Part shown: positions 35,125 to 44,753 of the stretch, one piece after another | Layout: the number at the start of each line of letters is the position of its first letter | Numbering within the stretch: position 1 is the stretch's first letter | Origin: Bog-473 sp963717455 | GTDB taxonomy: Bacteria; Actinomycetota; Acidimicrobiia; Acidimicrobiales; RAAP-2 | Direction: 5' to 3' | Length of the DNA stretch: 64,000 nucleotides | Assembly (NCBI GenBank): GCA_963717455.1 | Contig: OY970336.1 | Coordinates: 434,001-498,000, forward strand | The notes under the pieces: generated by a model | Database searches by the model: none | The model's input: only the letters and a program-made list of their open reading frames with translations | What the model was told of the DNA's origin: nothing | Program-made: the position numbers and the translations under genes

Positions 35125-36528
35125 TCACGACACGAACCTGTTCAGCCCGCGTGTTTGGAATCGTCCGTGACCTAGAGATCCCATGAACTGATCGTTTTCT
35201 AACACGACCTGTCCCCGGGAGAGCACGACAGATGCTTTTCCCCGGATCTCAAGGCCTTCGTAAGCGGAGTAATCGGCATTCATGTGATGAGTCGCGGCCG
35301 ACAGCGTCTGTGTAGCACCGGGGTCGTAGACCACCAGGTCTGCGTCGGCGCCCGGAGCTACAACACCTTTGCGGGGATAGAGCCCGAACATGCGCGCTGG
35401 CGTGGTCGAAACGACCTCAACCCACCGCTCCAGTGAAATCCGGCCTTCAACCACGCCCTGGTATATGAGATCAAGCCGGTGCTCAACACCAGGAAGACCG
35501 TTCGGGATCTTCGAGAAATCCCCGCGACCAAGTTCTTTCTGTTCCTTAAAGCAAAACGGACAGTGGTCCGTAGACACCAAACCCAGATCATCGGTGCGCA
35601 GGCCACGCCACAAGTCAACATGATTGCGCGCTTCACGCAGCGGCGGCGAGCAGACGTACTTTGCTCCGTCGAACCCGGGTCTAGCCATATCCTCCTCGCT
35701 CAAGAACAGATACTGTGGGCAGGTCTCGGCGAAAACGTGTTGGCCCCGGTCACGCGCCGCAACGACCTCCTCCAGCGCCTCGGCTGCCGACAGGTGGACG
35801 ATGTACAAAGGCGATCCTGCGACGCGAGCCAACTGGATCGCACGATGCGTAGCCTCGCCCTCCAGCAGTGACGGTCGAGTTTTGCTGTGGAAACGCGGTT
35901 CCCTGTCGCCTCGGGCTAGCGCTTGTGTCACGAGTACGTCTATGGCGATCCCGTTCTCGGCGTGCATCATCACCATGGCGCCGTTACTTGCAGCTCGCTG
36001 CATCGCTTGGAGGATGTCGCCGTCAGTCGAGTAGAACACTCCGGGATAGGCCATAAACAACTTGAAGCTTGTCACGCCTTCATTGACAAGCAGATCCATT
36101 TCGCTGAGAGTCTTGTCATTGACGTCGGAGACAATCATATGGAACCCGTAGTCAATGAAGCAGTTACCTTCAGCTTTGGCGTGCCAAGCGTCGAGCCCCT
36201 CACGTAACGTGTCGCCCTTGCGCTGGATGGCGAAATCCACAATGGTTGTTGTGCCGCCAAACGCGGCGGCCCGCGTACCGCTCTCGAAGGTGTCGGAAGC
36301 CTGGGTGCCGCCGAAGGGCATCTCCATATGGGTGTGGCCGTCAATGCCGCCAGGGAGCACGAGCCGACCGCGTGCGTCGATTACCCGGTCGCAATTGGAG
36401 GCCCATGAGACTGCGGGCGCCGAGCCAGGCGCGGCAAGGCCGACGATTTTCTCGTTCTCCACCATTACATCAGCAAGAAACGGACCCGTCGCGTTGACCA
36501 CCGTGCCGCTCTGGATCGTTAGTTTCAC
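35125..36528 (-). CDS. hydA: Dihydropyrimidinase / D-hydantoinase
   Basis: This protein has 467 residues from GTG 36528, which overlaps the stop of the upstream gene (GTGA). It belongs to the amidohydrolase superfamily and opens dihydrouracil, dihydrothymine or 5-substituted hydantoins to N-carbamoyl amino acids. Metal ligands are in GGIDGHTHMEMPFGG (HxH), the carbamylated Lys in VTSFKLFMAYPG, histidines in MMHAENG and IVHLSA, and the Asp in VSTDHCPFC. Length and motif order match HydA. It acts between the (unseen) dihydropyrimidine-forming step and the ureidopropionase encoded just upstream. Confidence 0.92.
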   Translation of the reverse strand: MKLTIQSGTVVNATGPFLADVMVENEKIVGLAAPGSAPAVSWASNCDRVIDARGRLVLPGGIDGHTHMEMPFGGTQASDTFESGTRAAAFGGTTTIVDFAIQRKGDTLREGLDAWHAKAEGNCFIDYGFHMIVSDVNDKTLSEMDLLVNEGVTSFKLFMAYPGVFYSTDGDILQAMQRAASNGAMVMMHAENGIAIDVLVTQALARGDREPRFHSKTRPSLLEGEATHRAIQLARVAGSPLYIVHLSAAEALEEVVAARDRGQHVFAETCPQYLFLSEEDMARPGFDGAKYVCSPPLREARNHVDLWRGLRTDDLGLVSTDHCPFCFKEQKELGRGDFSKIPNGLPGVEHRLDLIYQGVVEGRISLERWVEVVSTTPARMFGLYPRKGVVAPGADADLVVYDPGATQTLSAATHHMNADYSAYEGLEIRGKASVVLSRGQVVLENDQFMGSLGHGRFQTRGLNRFVS

Positions 36529-37364
36529 GGTTCCACAAGGCCTTGATAGCTGTCTGGGCGGCGGTCTCGGTAGAACGCCCAAGTCCGGCGAACCTCGGTC
36601 AGCTGTGCCATGTCGAGGGTTCGGACGACTACGTCGTCCTCGGTTCCCGAAGCCGTCGCTCCAATCATCTGCCCACGCGGATCCACGAAATACGAGGACC
36701 CATAAAAGTCATTGTCGCCCAAGGGCTCAACGCCCACACGATTGATGGCACCCACAAAGTACTCGTTGGCGACTGCAGCCGCGGGTTGCTCGATGTTCCA
36801 AAGGTGAGCCGAGAGTCCCCGACTAGTCGCCGAAGGGTTGAACACAATGCGAGCGCCTCCAAGTCCAAAGGCCCGCCAGCCCTCAGGAAAGTGCCGGTCG
36901 TAGCAGATGTAGACGCCGATAGGCCCTACCGATGTCTGGAACACTGGGTAGCCCAAGTTTCCCGGGCGGAAATAGTACTTTTCCAAGAATCCAGGTAGCT
37001 GCGGGATGTGATGTTTGCGGTACTTGCCGAGATAGGACCCGTCCGCATCGATTACGAAGGCCGTGTTGTAAAGGACTCCCTCTTGCTCGGCCTCGTAGAC
37101 CGGTACTACGAGGACCATCCCGGTCTCTCGCGCCAACTGCTGCATAACTAAGGTCGTTGGACCAGGGACTGATTCGGCATAGTCAAAATACTGAGGATCC
37201 TGAACTTGGCAGAAATATGGTCCATAGAACAGCTCTTGGAAACAGAGAACCTGAGCACCTTCGTCTGCAGCCCTACGGGCCAACGACACATTCGACTCGA
37301 TCATGGACAACTTGTCCCCGGTCCACCTGGTCTGAACCAGTGCGGCACGGATGATCTCGGGCAT
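36525..37364 (-). CDS. N-carbamoyl-beta-alanine amidohydrolase (beta-ureidopropionase, nitrilase type)
   Basis: This protein has 279 residues from ATG 37364 with AAAGGAGAG upstream. The carbon-nitrogen hydrolase triad is visible: Glu in LCFQELFYGPYF, Lys in YRKHHIPQLPGF and Cys in IGVYICYDRHFPEGWR. The sequence resembles beta-ureidopropionases and N-carbamoylputrescine amidases. Its position next to the dihydropyrimidinase makes hydrolysis of N-carbamoyl-beta-alanine to beta-alanine, CO2 and ammonia the best inference. The stop overlaps the next start, giving translational coupling. Confidence 0.88.
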   Translation of the reverse strand: MPEIIRAALVQTRWTGDKLSMIESNVSLARRAADEGAQVLCFQELFYGPYFCQVQDPQYFDYAESVPGPTTLVMQQLARETGMVLVVPVYEAEQEGVLYNTAFVIDADGSYLGKYRKHHIPQLPGFLEKYYFRPGNLGYPVFQTSVGPIGVYICYDRHFPEGWRAFGLGGARIVFNPSATSRGLSAHLWNIEQPAAAVANEYFVGAINRVGVEPLGDNDFYGSSYFVDPRGQMIGATASGTEDDVVVRTLDMAQLTEVRRTWAFYRDRRPDSYQGLVEP

Positions 37365-37389
37365 GTACTCTCTCCTTTGTCTGTCGAAC

Positions 37390-38694
37390 CTAAGCAGCGT
37401 CGCGGTCCACGACCCGTAGCGCTTCGATGATCGCCTCGCCGCCCATCTTTGCCTCATCGCTTGTGACGCTCATAGGAGGCGCGATTCGCAAGACATTCCC
37501 ATACATCCCCCCTTTGCCAATCAACACGCCCAATCGGCGGCACTCCTCATGCACAAGTGCGGCTGCCCGAGGATTCGGTTGTGTCGTACCTTGCTGGACG
37601 AGCTCGACTCCAATCATCAGGCCCTTTCCTCGTATTTCCCCGACGATGCCGAGGTGAGCTCCGTGGTCGTCAAGGTATTGCCTGAGGTCAGTACCCACCT
37701 TTAGCGCATTGTCCTGCAGCCTGTGTGAGAGCAGATAGTCGAGATTGGCCAAGGCGCCAGCCACTGACAGCGGATTCCCGCCGAACGTGGAAATAGAATT
37801 CGCCGCCAGCGAGTCGATCAGGTCCGGACGACCCACCACCCCGCCGATCGCCAAACCGTTGCCCAACCCCTTAGCAAAGGTCATTAAATCAGGGACAACG
37901 TCCTGAGACTGGAAGCCCCAGAAGTGCTCACCTGTCCGACCCCAGCCAGTCTGAACTTCGTCAGCGATCAAGAGGATCCCGTACTCATCAAGAACCTCCT
38001 TCATCGCGCCGAGCAACCCGTCGGGCGAGGAGACAAAACCGCCCACGCCCTGGATGGGTTCCGCGATGAGACAGGCCACGTCGCCGGAGGTCGCAGTCTC
38101 GATCACGTCGCGCAGGTCGGCCACGCAGGCCGCGATCAACTTCTGGTCAGAGAGGTGACTGAGTGGGCCTCCTAGCCGACATCCTCCGTGAACGAAGTGC
38201 ACGTTCAATGGGCTGAGGCTTGATGCTGACCAAGAACGATTTCCAGTAACGGACATCGCCGCGTAGGAGCGACCGTGGTAGCTGTTGCGCATTGCCAATA
38301 CCTGGTTGGAGCTTCTGGCCGCGCACGCCAGCATCAACGCTGACTCCACCGCCTCACTTCCTGAGCTCACAAAGAAGACCTTTGCGTTCGAGATAGTTGA
38401 CAGCTCGGCAATCCGCTCGGCGAGTTCTACCATCGGTCGGATGAGATAGAGCGTCGAGGTGTGAAGCATTCGGCCTGCCTGTTCCCGAATGGCTTCCACG
38501 ACCTCTGGCACGTTGTAGCCGGTGCTAGTTGTCAGGATGCCGCCGAAGAAATCAAGATATCGCCGGCCCTCGCCATCGACAACAAAACGCCCGTCACCAC
38601 AGACGAGTTCAAGCGGGTCGTCGTAGTACAGCGAAAGCCAGTTCGGCATAACTGCACGGTGACGGTCTAGAAGATCAGACGAAGCAGTTGCCAT
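37390..38694 (-). CDS. Class III PLP aminotransferase (beta-alanine/AGXT2-like)
   Basis: This protein has 434 residues from ATG 38694 with AGGTG eight bases upstream. PLP-fold landmarks are FVSSGSEAVESALMLA, NSYHGRSYAAMS, LLIADEVQTGWGRTGE (Asp contacting the pyridine nitrogen), the Schiff-base Lys in MTFAKGLGNGLAIGG and STFGGNPLS. The family uses pyruvate or glyoxylate as acceptor. In this operon it most likely converts beta-alanine (or beta-aminoisobutyrate) plus pyruvate to malonate (methylmalonate) semialdehyde plus alanine; the neighbouring alanine dehydrogenase would recycle the alanine. Confidence 0.88.
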   Translation of the reverse strand: MATASSDLLDRHRAVMPNWLSLYYDDPLELVCGDGRFVVDGEGRRYLDFFGGILTTSTGYNVPEVVEAIREQAGRMLHTSTLYLIRPMVELAERIAELSTISNAKVFFVSSGSEAVESALMLACAARSSNQVLAMRNSYHGRSYAAMSVTGNRSWSASSLSPLNVHFVHGGCRLGGPLSHLSDQKLIAACVADLRDVIETATSGDVACLIAEPIQGVGGFVSSPDGLLGAMKEVLDEYGILLIADEVQTGWGRTGEHFWGFQSQDVVPDLMTFAKGLGNGLAIGGVVGRPDLIDSLAANSISTFGGNPLSVAGALANLDYLLSHRLQDNALKVGTDLRQYLDDHGAHLGIVGEIRGKGLMIGVELVQQGTTQPNPRAAALVHEECRRLGVLIGKGGMYGNVLRIAPPMSVTSDEAKMGGEAIIEALRVVDRDAA

Positions 38695-38715
38695 GTTTGT
38701 CACACCTATTCGTTC

Positions 38716-39786
38716 TCAGGCAGCGGGACGTGAAGTCTCGAGGGCCGCGACAACGACCGGATGGACAACGCGCCCATCGGCCACATTCAGCGAACCCGCC
38801 AAGGAGGGGTGATTCGGCTCCAGCGCGAGCCGGCGGGCCCGAGGCGCCACCGCGGCACTGAGCGCACGGCTGGCAGTTCGAGGGTATTGGCCAGGTACGT
38901 TGGTGACGCAGTAGTGAAGCACGCCGGCAACTTCGTAGACTGGGTCAGAAAGCGACGTGGGCCGAGCCGTCGCGACGCAACCACCCTGGTCAATGGCCAG
39001 GTCAACAACGACTGCGCCGGGCTTCATTGCCGACACCTGCTCCGAGGTCAGGACGACTGGTGCTCGGTCACCGGGAACTAGTGCCGCCCCAATCACGAGG
39101 TCAGCTTCAGCCAGTACTTCTCCGAGAGCAGAGGTATTCGAGGCGAGCGTGGCCGTTACCGTTCCGTCCCATTGCAAGCGTCGGAGTCGGTCAAGGTTAA
39201 CGTCAACTCCAAGCACTTCGGCGTCCATGCCTCGAGCACCGCGGGCGGCCATGGCGCCGGCGACACCTACACCGATGACCACGACGCGTGCGGGGTGCAC
39301 GCCGGCCGCTCCACCCAGGAGCGTCCCCGATCCTTTCGCTAGGTAGAACCCGCCGACGATGGCCGCCGCTCGACCGGCGATCTCGCTCATCGGCGCCAAC
39401 AAAGGCAGCCCACCATCCTCAACGACGGTCTCGAAGGCGTGCGCTTCCACCCCAGCTTCGCTCAGCGCTAGGGCAAGCGACGGTTCAGCCGCTAGGTGCA
39501 GATATGCGAAGAGCTGGAGACCGGGGTGAAATTGGTGCCACTCGCACGGCAAGGGCTCCTTCACTTTGACTACGAGGTCCGCGGCCCAAACCTCATCAGC
39601 GCCGGAGACCACCCGGGCGCCAGCGGCATGGTACTCCTCGTCAACAAAGCCCGCCGCGGCGCCAGCTTCCTGCTGGATCAGCACCTGAATGCCCGAGGCG
39701 GTCAACATCGACACCGCATAGGGATCGAGTGCCACCCGTCGCTCTCCGTCCTTCACCTCTGTCGGCACGCCCAATGTTTTCGTCAT
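38716..39786 (-). CDS. ald: Alanine dehydrogenase
   Basis: This protein has 356 residues from ATG 39786 with GGAAGGAA upstream. The AlaDh/PNT N-terminal domain (LGVPTEVKDGERRVALDP, FVDEEYHAAGA) and the NAD-binding domain (VVVIGVGVAGAMAARGARGM) are both present, with LFAYLHLAAEPSL and VVDLAIDQGGCVA as further family blocks and a catalytic Lys in VKVKEPL. It oxidises alanine to pyruvate and ammonia with NAD. As first gene of the operon it regenerates pyruvate for the beta-alanine transaminase and releases nitrogen. Confidence 0.92.
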   Translation of the reverse strand: MTKTLGVPTEVKDGERRVALDPYAVSMLTASGIQVLIQQEAGAAAGFVDEEYHAAGARVVSGADEVWAADLVVKVKEPLPCEWHQFHPGLQLFAYLHLAAEPSLALALSEAGVEAHAFETVVEDGGLPLLAPMSEIAGRAAAIVGGFYLAKGSGTLLGGAAGVHPARVVVIGVGVAGAMAARGARGMDAEVLGVDVNLDRLRRLQWDGTVTATLASNTSALGEVLAEADLVIGAALVPGDRAPVVLTSEQVSAMKPGAVVVDLAIDQGGCVATARPTSLSDPVYEVAGVLHYCVTNVPGQYPRTASRALSAAVAPRARRLALEPNHPSLAGSLNVADGRVVHPVVVAALETSRPAA

Positions 39787-40017
39787 CGTTCCTTCCAAAA
39801 GACCCCTCGTCACCAGGCCGCCGGCGCGTACGGAACCGACAGGTTTTCAAGAACTCCGTAAATCATCAGTGTATGGACGGCTTTTCCTCTTGAGAATGCG
39901 CAAGTTGTCGGGAATCTTTGAGCTGGCTAAACATTTTGTATTGCGACGCGATCACCTGCTGAGCCTCTTCGGCTAGATTGCATGTCTCCTCGACTGGGAC
40001 GATGCAAGGAAGGACAG
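39787..40017. promoter_or_regulatory. Divergent promoter region of the catabolic operon and PucR gene
   Basis: The 231 bp between the divergent ald and PucR starts is relatively AT-rich (for example around 39930-39950). It must contain the promoters of the six-gene minus operon and of the regulator. PucR-family regulators usually control adjacent purine, pyrimidine or amine catabolic genes, so its operator is expected here. No clear dyad was identified. Confidence 0.5.
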
Positions 40018-41718
40018 GTGTTGCAGTCAGCGCCACATCTTCAGGGGGTTGAACCGGGGGCCGAGCTCGCAGATACCGACCTCCATCTACCTACTGTCGC
40101 CGAGATCTTGGTTCTGCCTGAGGTCAGCGAAGGGCGACCAACCATCGAGGCAGGCCGCCCTTCGCTGGACCGGGCAGTTCGCTGGGTACACGTTGGGGAG
40201 ATTTCCGACATAGGGCACCTACTGCAGGGTGGCGAGTTGATCTTGTCGACCGGAGTGGCCTTCCCAAGCACTGACAACGGCCTCATTCGCTACATCGAAG
40301 AACTCGTTGCGGCCAACGCTGCTGGGGTGATGATCGAGCTGGGGCGGCGGTTCACTTCGCTCCCCCCGGCGCTTATCGAACGAGCTGATGGTCTAGCGCT
40401 CCCACTTATTGCGCTACACACCGAGGTCCCCTTCGTCGCCATCACTGAGGCAATCCATTCCATTATCGTCAATGCCCAGGTGCGCCAGCTTCGACTGGGC
40501 GAGGACGTTCACCGTGCGTTCCGTTCGCTTGCAGCTGAGGCCTCGTCGCCCCAGGACATTGTTCAGAAGGTCGCTCAGCTGGCTGGTTGCCCCGTCGTCT
40601 TTGAAAGCCCAGCGCGACATGTCTTGGCATTCGCTGGGGCAACGACCAGTGGCACCGAGGCGATCGATCATTGGGACCAACGCTCCCGCCAGGCGAGTTG
40701 GGCAGCCAAGACAGCACTGGCCGAGCAGGAGCATTGGCTCACTACGCCGGTAGGCGCGCGCGGTCAGATATGGGGACGGCTCATCCTTCTGCCAAGGGAA
40801 CCCGCTACCTCGCTCCAGCAGAGCATCCTCGAGCAGGGGGCGACGTCCCTCGCGCTCCACCTTCTAATCGAGCGCGATGTACGGCTTCTTGCGGACCAGA
40901 CGCATCGCACTTTACTGATCGACATCATCGAGCGCCGCTACACCAACGCCCACGAGATACACGTCCGCGCAGAAGCGCTAGGAGTACCCATACGTCGTCG
41001 CCTTCTGATACCCATCATCATCAGGACTGATCTCGGCGTTCCGCCAAGCGATATCGCCCCACGCACACAGACACGAGATGAGGTCGCGGCAGTCGTGCAG
41101 GCACTATCCGACGTCAACGAAAGCAATCTGATCGGCACGCTCAGCCCCGGCCGGCTGGGCCTACTCCTCAGCGTCCTCCCAGACACCCGAGTCGACGCTT
41201 TACTCGATACTGGAGCTCGGCTCATCAGCGAGAACCTTCACAAACTTACGGTCCAGGCCTCAATCGTCATCGGCGTTGGCACACCAGTCCAGTCCCTCGA
41301 GCTCCTCCATCAGTCCTTTGCTGAGGCGGATGAGGCAGTCGACGCGGCAGAGTTCCCCTCAGGCGAGCGCCTGTACGTCACGACCGCCGATATCCGACTC
41401 CGAGGCCTAGTCTGCTTGCTAAGTGGCGACCCTCACCTTCGCAGGTACGCCGACCGACAACTCGGGCCGCTGGTCGAATACGATCGAGTCCACAGGACCG
41501 ATCTGGTCGGCACGCTGGCTGGCTACTTGGAGGCCGGCGGGAACAAGTCCCTAGCTGCGGCAGCCACCCACATGTCGCGTGCGACGTTCTACAACCACCT
41601 CGCCAGGATCGAACAGGCCCTAGAGTGCGACCTAGAGGAGCCGGAAACCCAGCATTCTCTCTACGTGGCACTTGTCACCCTTCGATGCTTGGCCGGGCCG
41701 GGTCGGGGGCTGCGATAA
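40018..41718 (+). CDS. PucR-family transcriptional regulator
   Basis: This protein has 566 residues from GTG 40018, preferred because AAGGAAGG lies just upstream; an ATG at 39982 is possible. The N-terminal PucR ligand-sensing domain (about residues 20-140: LPTVAEILVLPEVSEG, VRWVHVGEISDIGHLLQGGELILSTG in two blocks) is followed by a GGDEF-like central part and a C-terminal PucR HTH (NKSLAAAATHMSRATFYNHLARIEQAL). Family members activate purine, proline or amine catabolism. Divergent placement argues that it controls the pyrimidine/hydantoin operon and perhaps the plus-strand cluster after it. Confidence 0.9.
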   Translation: MLQSAPHLQGVEPGAELADTDLHLPTVAEILVLPEVSEGRPTIEAGRPSLDRAVRWVHVGEISDIGHLLQGGELILSTGVAFPSTDNGLIRYIEELVAANAAGVMIELGRRFTSLPPALIERADGLALPLIALHTEVPFVAITEAIHSIIVNAQVRQLRLGEDVHRAFRSLAAEASSPQDIVQKVAQLAGCPVVFESPARHVLAFAGATTSGTEAIDHWDQRSRQASWAAKTALAEQEHWLTTPVGARGQIWGRLILLPREPATSLQQSILEQGATSLALHLLIERDVRLLADQTHRTLLIDIIERRYTNAHEIHVRAEALGVPIRRRLLIPIIIRTDLGVPPSDIAPRTQTRDEVAAVVQALSDVNESNLIGTLSPGRLGLLLSVLPDTRVDALLDTGARLISENLHKLTVQASIVIGVGTPVQSLELLHQSFAEADEAVDAAEFPSGERLYVTTADIRLRGLVCLLSGDPHLRRYADRQLGPLVEYDRVHRTDLVGTLAGYLEAGGNKSLAAAATHMSRATFYNHLARIEQALECDLEEPETQHSLYVALVTLRCLAGPGRGLR

Positions 41719-41990
41719 CAAACCCGCGCCAATAAATGGTGCTCGCCGACACGCATCCAACTTCCTTTGGACCTAGCACTCTAGTCAGGTAAGACATGAG
41801 CCGTTGGCAGGGCCGATGGCTCTCTTCCAACGGGTTCCCGACAATGTGTATAGGCAAAGATCATTTTTTCGACAAGCTGCATGTTGACATGGTGGTCAGA
41901 TTCCTCAAACATCCTGCCAACAGCGACAACCAACTTTGTGGTTGGATGTCGAAGGGGTTGTGGGGTTGGGAACGCTAGGGAGGGCGCCGC

Positions 41991-43094
41991 ATGTCTATGC
42001 CATCGAGTTTCATTATCAATCTCCTTCCCGGAGCGCGAAACCTGGCGGGCTATGCGAACCTCGCTCCGCGTGAAGAGGTGGTGGTTGCGGTCGGAGCCAA
42101 CATCGATCCGGTCATTACCCAGGCGGTTGTCGCGGCGCTCACGGAGTACGAAGTCTCCGTCACGCAGATCGTGCTACCTCAGGCATCGAGTCCCTTCGTT
42201 GAGCCGGCTCCGCCAGTCATGGAAGCCATCTGTGCCGCGGACACTCTCATTGACATCGGCGCCTCAATCTGGGGCCATACCTGGGCCACCTTCGTGGCGA
42301 TGACCGAATATCTGACTAAGGGCCTCAAGGTCTCACCACCGGTGACTGTTGACACATTCATGAGTCGGGCCGCAACGTTCCCGATGGATGTCCTCAACAG
42401 TATCGAGTTGCGGCTTTACGAGATGCTCCAACAGCCTGACGGGACGCCGCTCGAAATTACCTCGCCGGGCGGAACCCATATAACCGGCCAGGCATGGAAG
42501 GATCGAGCGGGTCAAGGCTGGGGCTCAATCGCCGGCCTCATGCCCGGAGACTTCCTAATCTGGCCACCCGGCGTCGTTGGATACATGCCTCCCAAATCCA
42601 TGGAGGGGATAGCGGTTTTCGAGTCATTCAGTGGATACGGAAAAACCAGCGAGCCTGTCCGCTATCGAATCGAAGACCAGCGCGTCGTCGAAGTCACGGG
42701 CGGCTGGGAGGCCGACGAGATCGGCGCTCGGATTCGCACTGGCCGCAATTGTGACTATGCAGCCGAAATCATGTTCGGGGTGAATCCGCCGAGCCGTGTC
42801 GACCTCACCCGCAAGCCAGTGCCGCTGGAGGCCGAGCGAACCCCGCAGACGCTTCATATCGGCATAGGCGACGAGAAACTGGCTGGCGCGCCGGTGCGGG
42901 CAACGAAACCGGACGGGACGACCTCGCACCTCGACGGAATGATGATCTATCCAACTCTCACGATTGGTGAGCAAGTGGTCATCGAGCATGGTCGACTTCC
43001 ATTCCTGAACGAAGAAGGGTTTCGCGACTTGGCCGCTCAATTCGGGAACCCCGATGAAGTGCTGGCCTACCCAGCTGTCCAGGGACTGGTCTAG
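41991..43094 (+). CDS. M29 aminopeptidase / NicX-like metalloenzyme
   Basis: This protein has 367 residues from ATG 41991 with AGGGAGG seven bases upstream. The fold pattern resembles the peptidase M29 family, which also includes the Fe(II)-dependent 2,5-dihydroxypyridine 5,6-dioxygenase NicX. Likely metal ligands are Glu in KTSEPVRYRIED, Glu in IGIGDEKLAGAPV, His and Asp in TTSHLDGMMIYPTL and His in VVIEHGRLP. Without experimental data I cannot choose between peptidase and ring-cleaving dioxygenase. Its neighbours (deaminase-like, amidase-like and ACMSD-like enzymes) favour catabolism of an N-heterocycle. It heads the plus-strand cluster. Confidence 0.6.
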   Translation: MSMPSSFIINLLPGARNLAGYANLAPREEVVVAVGANIDPVITQAVVAALTEYEVSVTQIVLPQASSPFVEPAPPVMEAICAADTLIDIGASIWGHTWATFVAMTEYLTKGLKVSPPVTVDTFMSRAATFPMDVLNSIELRLYEMLQQPDGTPLEITSPGGTHITGQAWKDRAGQGWGSIAGLMPGDFLIWPPGVVGYMPPKSMEGIAVFESFSGYGKTSEPVRYRIEDQRVVEVTGGWEADEIGARIRTGRNCDYAAEIMFGVNPPSRVDLTRKPVPLEAERTPQTLHIGIGDEKLAGAPVRATKPDGTTSHLDGMMIYPTLTIGEQVVIEHGRLPFLNEEGFRDLAAQFGNPDEVLAYPAVQGLV

Positions 43095-43239
43095 CCAACT
43101 AGAGCTGCAATGGAGCCGAGCGCGATCACGAGAAGCGCACCGCAACCAATTCCGCGGGGCCCGACAAATCAGGCCATCGGATATATAGCGAGGAGCATCC
43201 GTAGAAATGCAGAAATCGGAATCGACGGGAGGAGGAGTC

Positions 43240-43755
43240 GTGCTCGAGAGGATGATGGAATTCGCCAAGCGGATCAACGATTCCAGGGCCGGCCTCCGCT
43301 TTGCTGGCGCCTTCGACGCCACAGTCCAGTTCCACTGGAAGAAGGACCCGGTGGACCCCACTGATCTCACCTGGTTCGGATCACCCAACGGGGAATGGGC
43401 GGCTTTCGAGATCGCGGGTGGCCGCATCGAAGTCACCGAGGGCGACTTGCGCGCCGGGCGAGACTGGCGGAATTGCCCGCTTGTCGAGACCGATGAGACG
43501 ACGCTGCTCGCAGTCTTCGATGGCACCCTTCGTCCGCTCGACGCCTACCTAGGCGAGCGACTGAACGTAGGGCACTTCACCATCGGCGGAACACCTGGTC
43601 AGTGGGTACTCGCCTTGCTCGCATTTGGGCAGCACCCCACGAGGCCGCTTCTCCCCGCTCGCGCAGAAAAGCGCTTCATGTCCTACCCCTACTACGAAGG
43701 CGTAAACCGTCGCCGTGACGACTTACTGCGACGAATCGGCGGCAAGCCGAGCTAA
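43240..43755 (+). CDS. SCP2-like / hypothetical protein
   Basis: This protein has 171 residues from GTG 43240, just after the purine-rich site GGGAGGAGGAG; an ATG at 43207 is an alternative. The middle (TDLTWFGSPNGEWAAFEIAGG, TDETTLLAVFDGTLRPLDAYLGERLNVGHFTIGG in two blocks) suggests the SCP2 sterol-carrier fold, which binds hydrophobic ligands or CoA thioesters. Assignment is tentative. It sits between the NicX-like gene and the ABC transporter genes on the same strand and is probably in their transcription unit. Confidence 0.5.
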   Translation: MLERMMEFAKRINDSRAGLRFAGAFDATVQFHWKKDPVDPTDLTWFGSPNGEWAAFEIAGGRIEVTEGDLRAGRDWRNCPLVETDETTLLAVFDGTLRPLDAYLGERLNVGHFTIGGTPGQWVLALLAFGQHPTRPLLPARAEKRFMSYPYYEGVNRRRDDLLRRIGGKPS

Positions 43756-43806
43756 AGCAACACGACCAGAAATTTATCCATCCAAAGCCAATCAAGGAGC
43801 CTCACA

Positions 43807-44679
43807 ATGAAGTCTCGTAAACCCGGTCGTCACCTAAGGACGATTTCCGCAGCGACGGCAATTGTCACCGGCGCATTCGTCTGGAGCAGCGCGGCGACGG
43901 CTGCTACCGACAGTAAGTCGGCATCATTCAACTTGGTGACGCCGGGTACTCTCACCGTCGCCAACTTTGGTACTGAGTATCCCGAAGTCATCGTGAACGG
44001 CAACAAGATTACCGGAATTGACGGCGACCTACTCAACGCTTTCGCCAAGCAGAATGGCCTCAAGGTCAAATTGTTTACGACCAGTTTCCCGTCGACCATT
44101 CTGGCGGTGCAACAGCACAAGGCTGACGTAGCCGTCAACTTCTACTACAGCCCTGCACGCGGCCAGACAGTCAAGTACGGAGGCCCGTACTTCGCCGACC
44201 ACACGGTCGTCATCGTTAACAAGAAGGCGATCCCGAAGTACACGGGGCCTTCGAGCCTGTCCGGCAAAAAGATGGGAACAATCGTCGGGACGGTGTATGA
44301 ACCGCTGGCTCAGGCCGCGTTTCCATCGGGCAACGTAACGGTCTACCCGAGCGTCCCCACTGCAGGCACCGCATTGATCAACGGTCAGATAGACGCCATG
44401 GTTGACTCGTCGAGCACGTTTACCGCTCCGCCGCTCGAGGGAAATAAGAGCGTCGCCGCCTACCCGGTCAAGACGGGACAGTTTGGGATCACAGCAGCCA
44501 ATATCACCTTTCCCGACTCCAATATCGTCGGCTGCAACCAAAATGCTCTCAACAGTGCTTTGAATGCACAGCTCAAATCAATGCAGAAGTCGGGACAATG
44601 GGACAAGATCCTCAAGAAGTATGGAGAACCGACACCCTACAAGACGTACAAGACACCAACCGGCGGTTGCAATAAGTGA
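43807..44679 (+). CDS. Amino-acid-type ABC transporter substrate-binding protein
   Basis: This protein has 290 residues from ATG 43807 with AAGGAGC upstream. A twin-basic-containing signal peptide (about 33 residues ending ATAA) exports it; no lipobox Cys is seen. The mature part is a family 3 solute-binding protein: GTLTVANFGTEYPEV, ITGIDGDLLNAFAKQNGLKV, ADVAVNFYYSPARGQTVKYGGPYF (in blocks) and QWDKILKKYGEP at the end. It would capture an amino acid or related nitrogen compound and deliver it to the two permeases downstream. The substrate is unknown; surrounding catabolic genes suggest the compound they degrade. Confidence 0.85.
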   Translation: MKSRKPGRHLRTISAATAIVTGAFVWSSAATAATDSKSASFNLVTPGTLTVANFGTEYPEVIVNGNKITGIDGDLLNAFAKQNGLKVKLFTTSFPSTILAVQQHKADVAVNFYYSPARGQTVKYGGPYFADHTVVIVNKKAIPKYTGPSSLSGKKMGTIVGTVYEPLAQAAFPSGNVTVYPSVPTAGTALINGQIDAMVDSSSTFTAPPLEGNKSVAAYPVKTGQFGITAANITFPDSNIVGCNQNALNSALNAQLKSMQKSGQWDKILKKYGEPTPYKTYKTPTGGCNK

Positions 44680-44753
44680 TTCGACTAGCCCTTCCGCCGA
44701 ACGGTACCCGTGACTCTTCGCCCGCGGTACCAACACGAGGAGGAGCCGCATAG

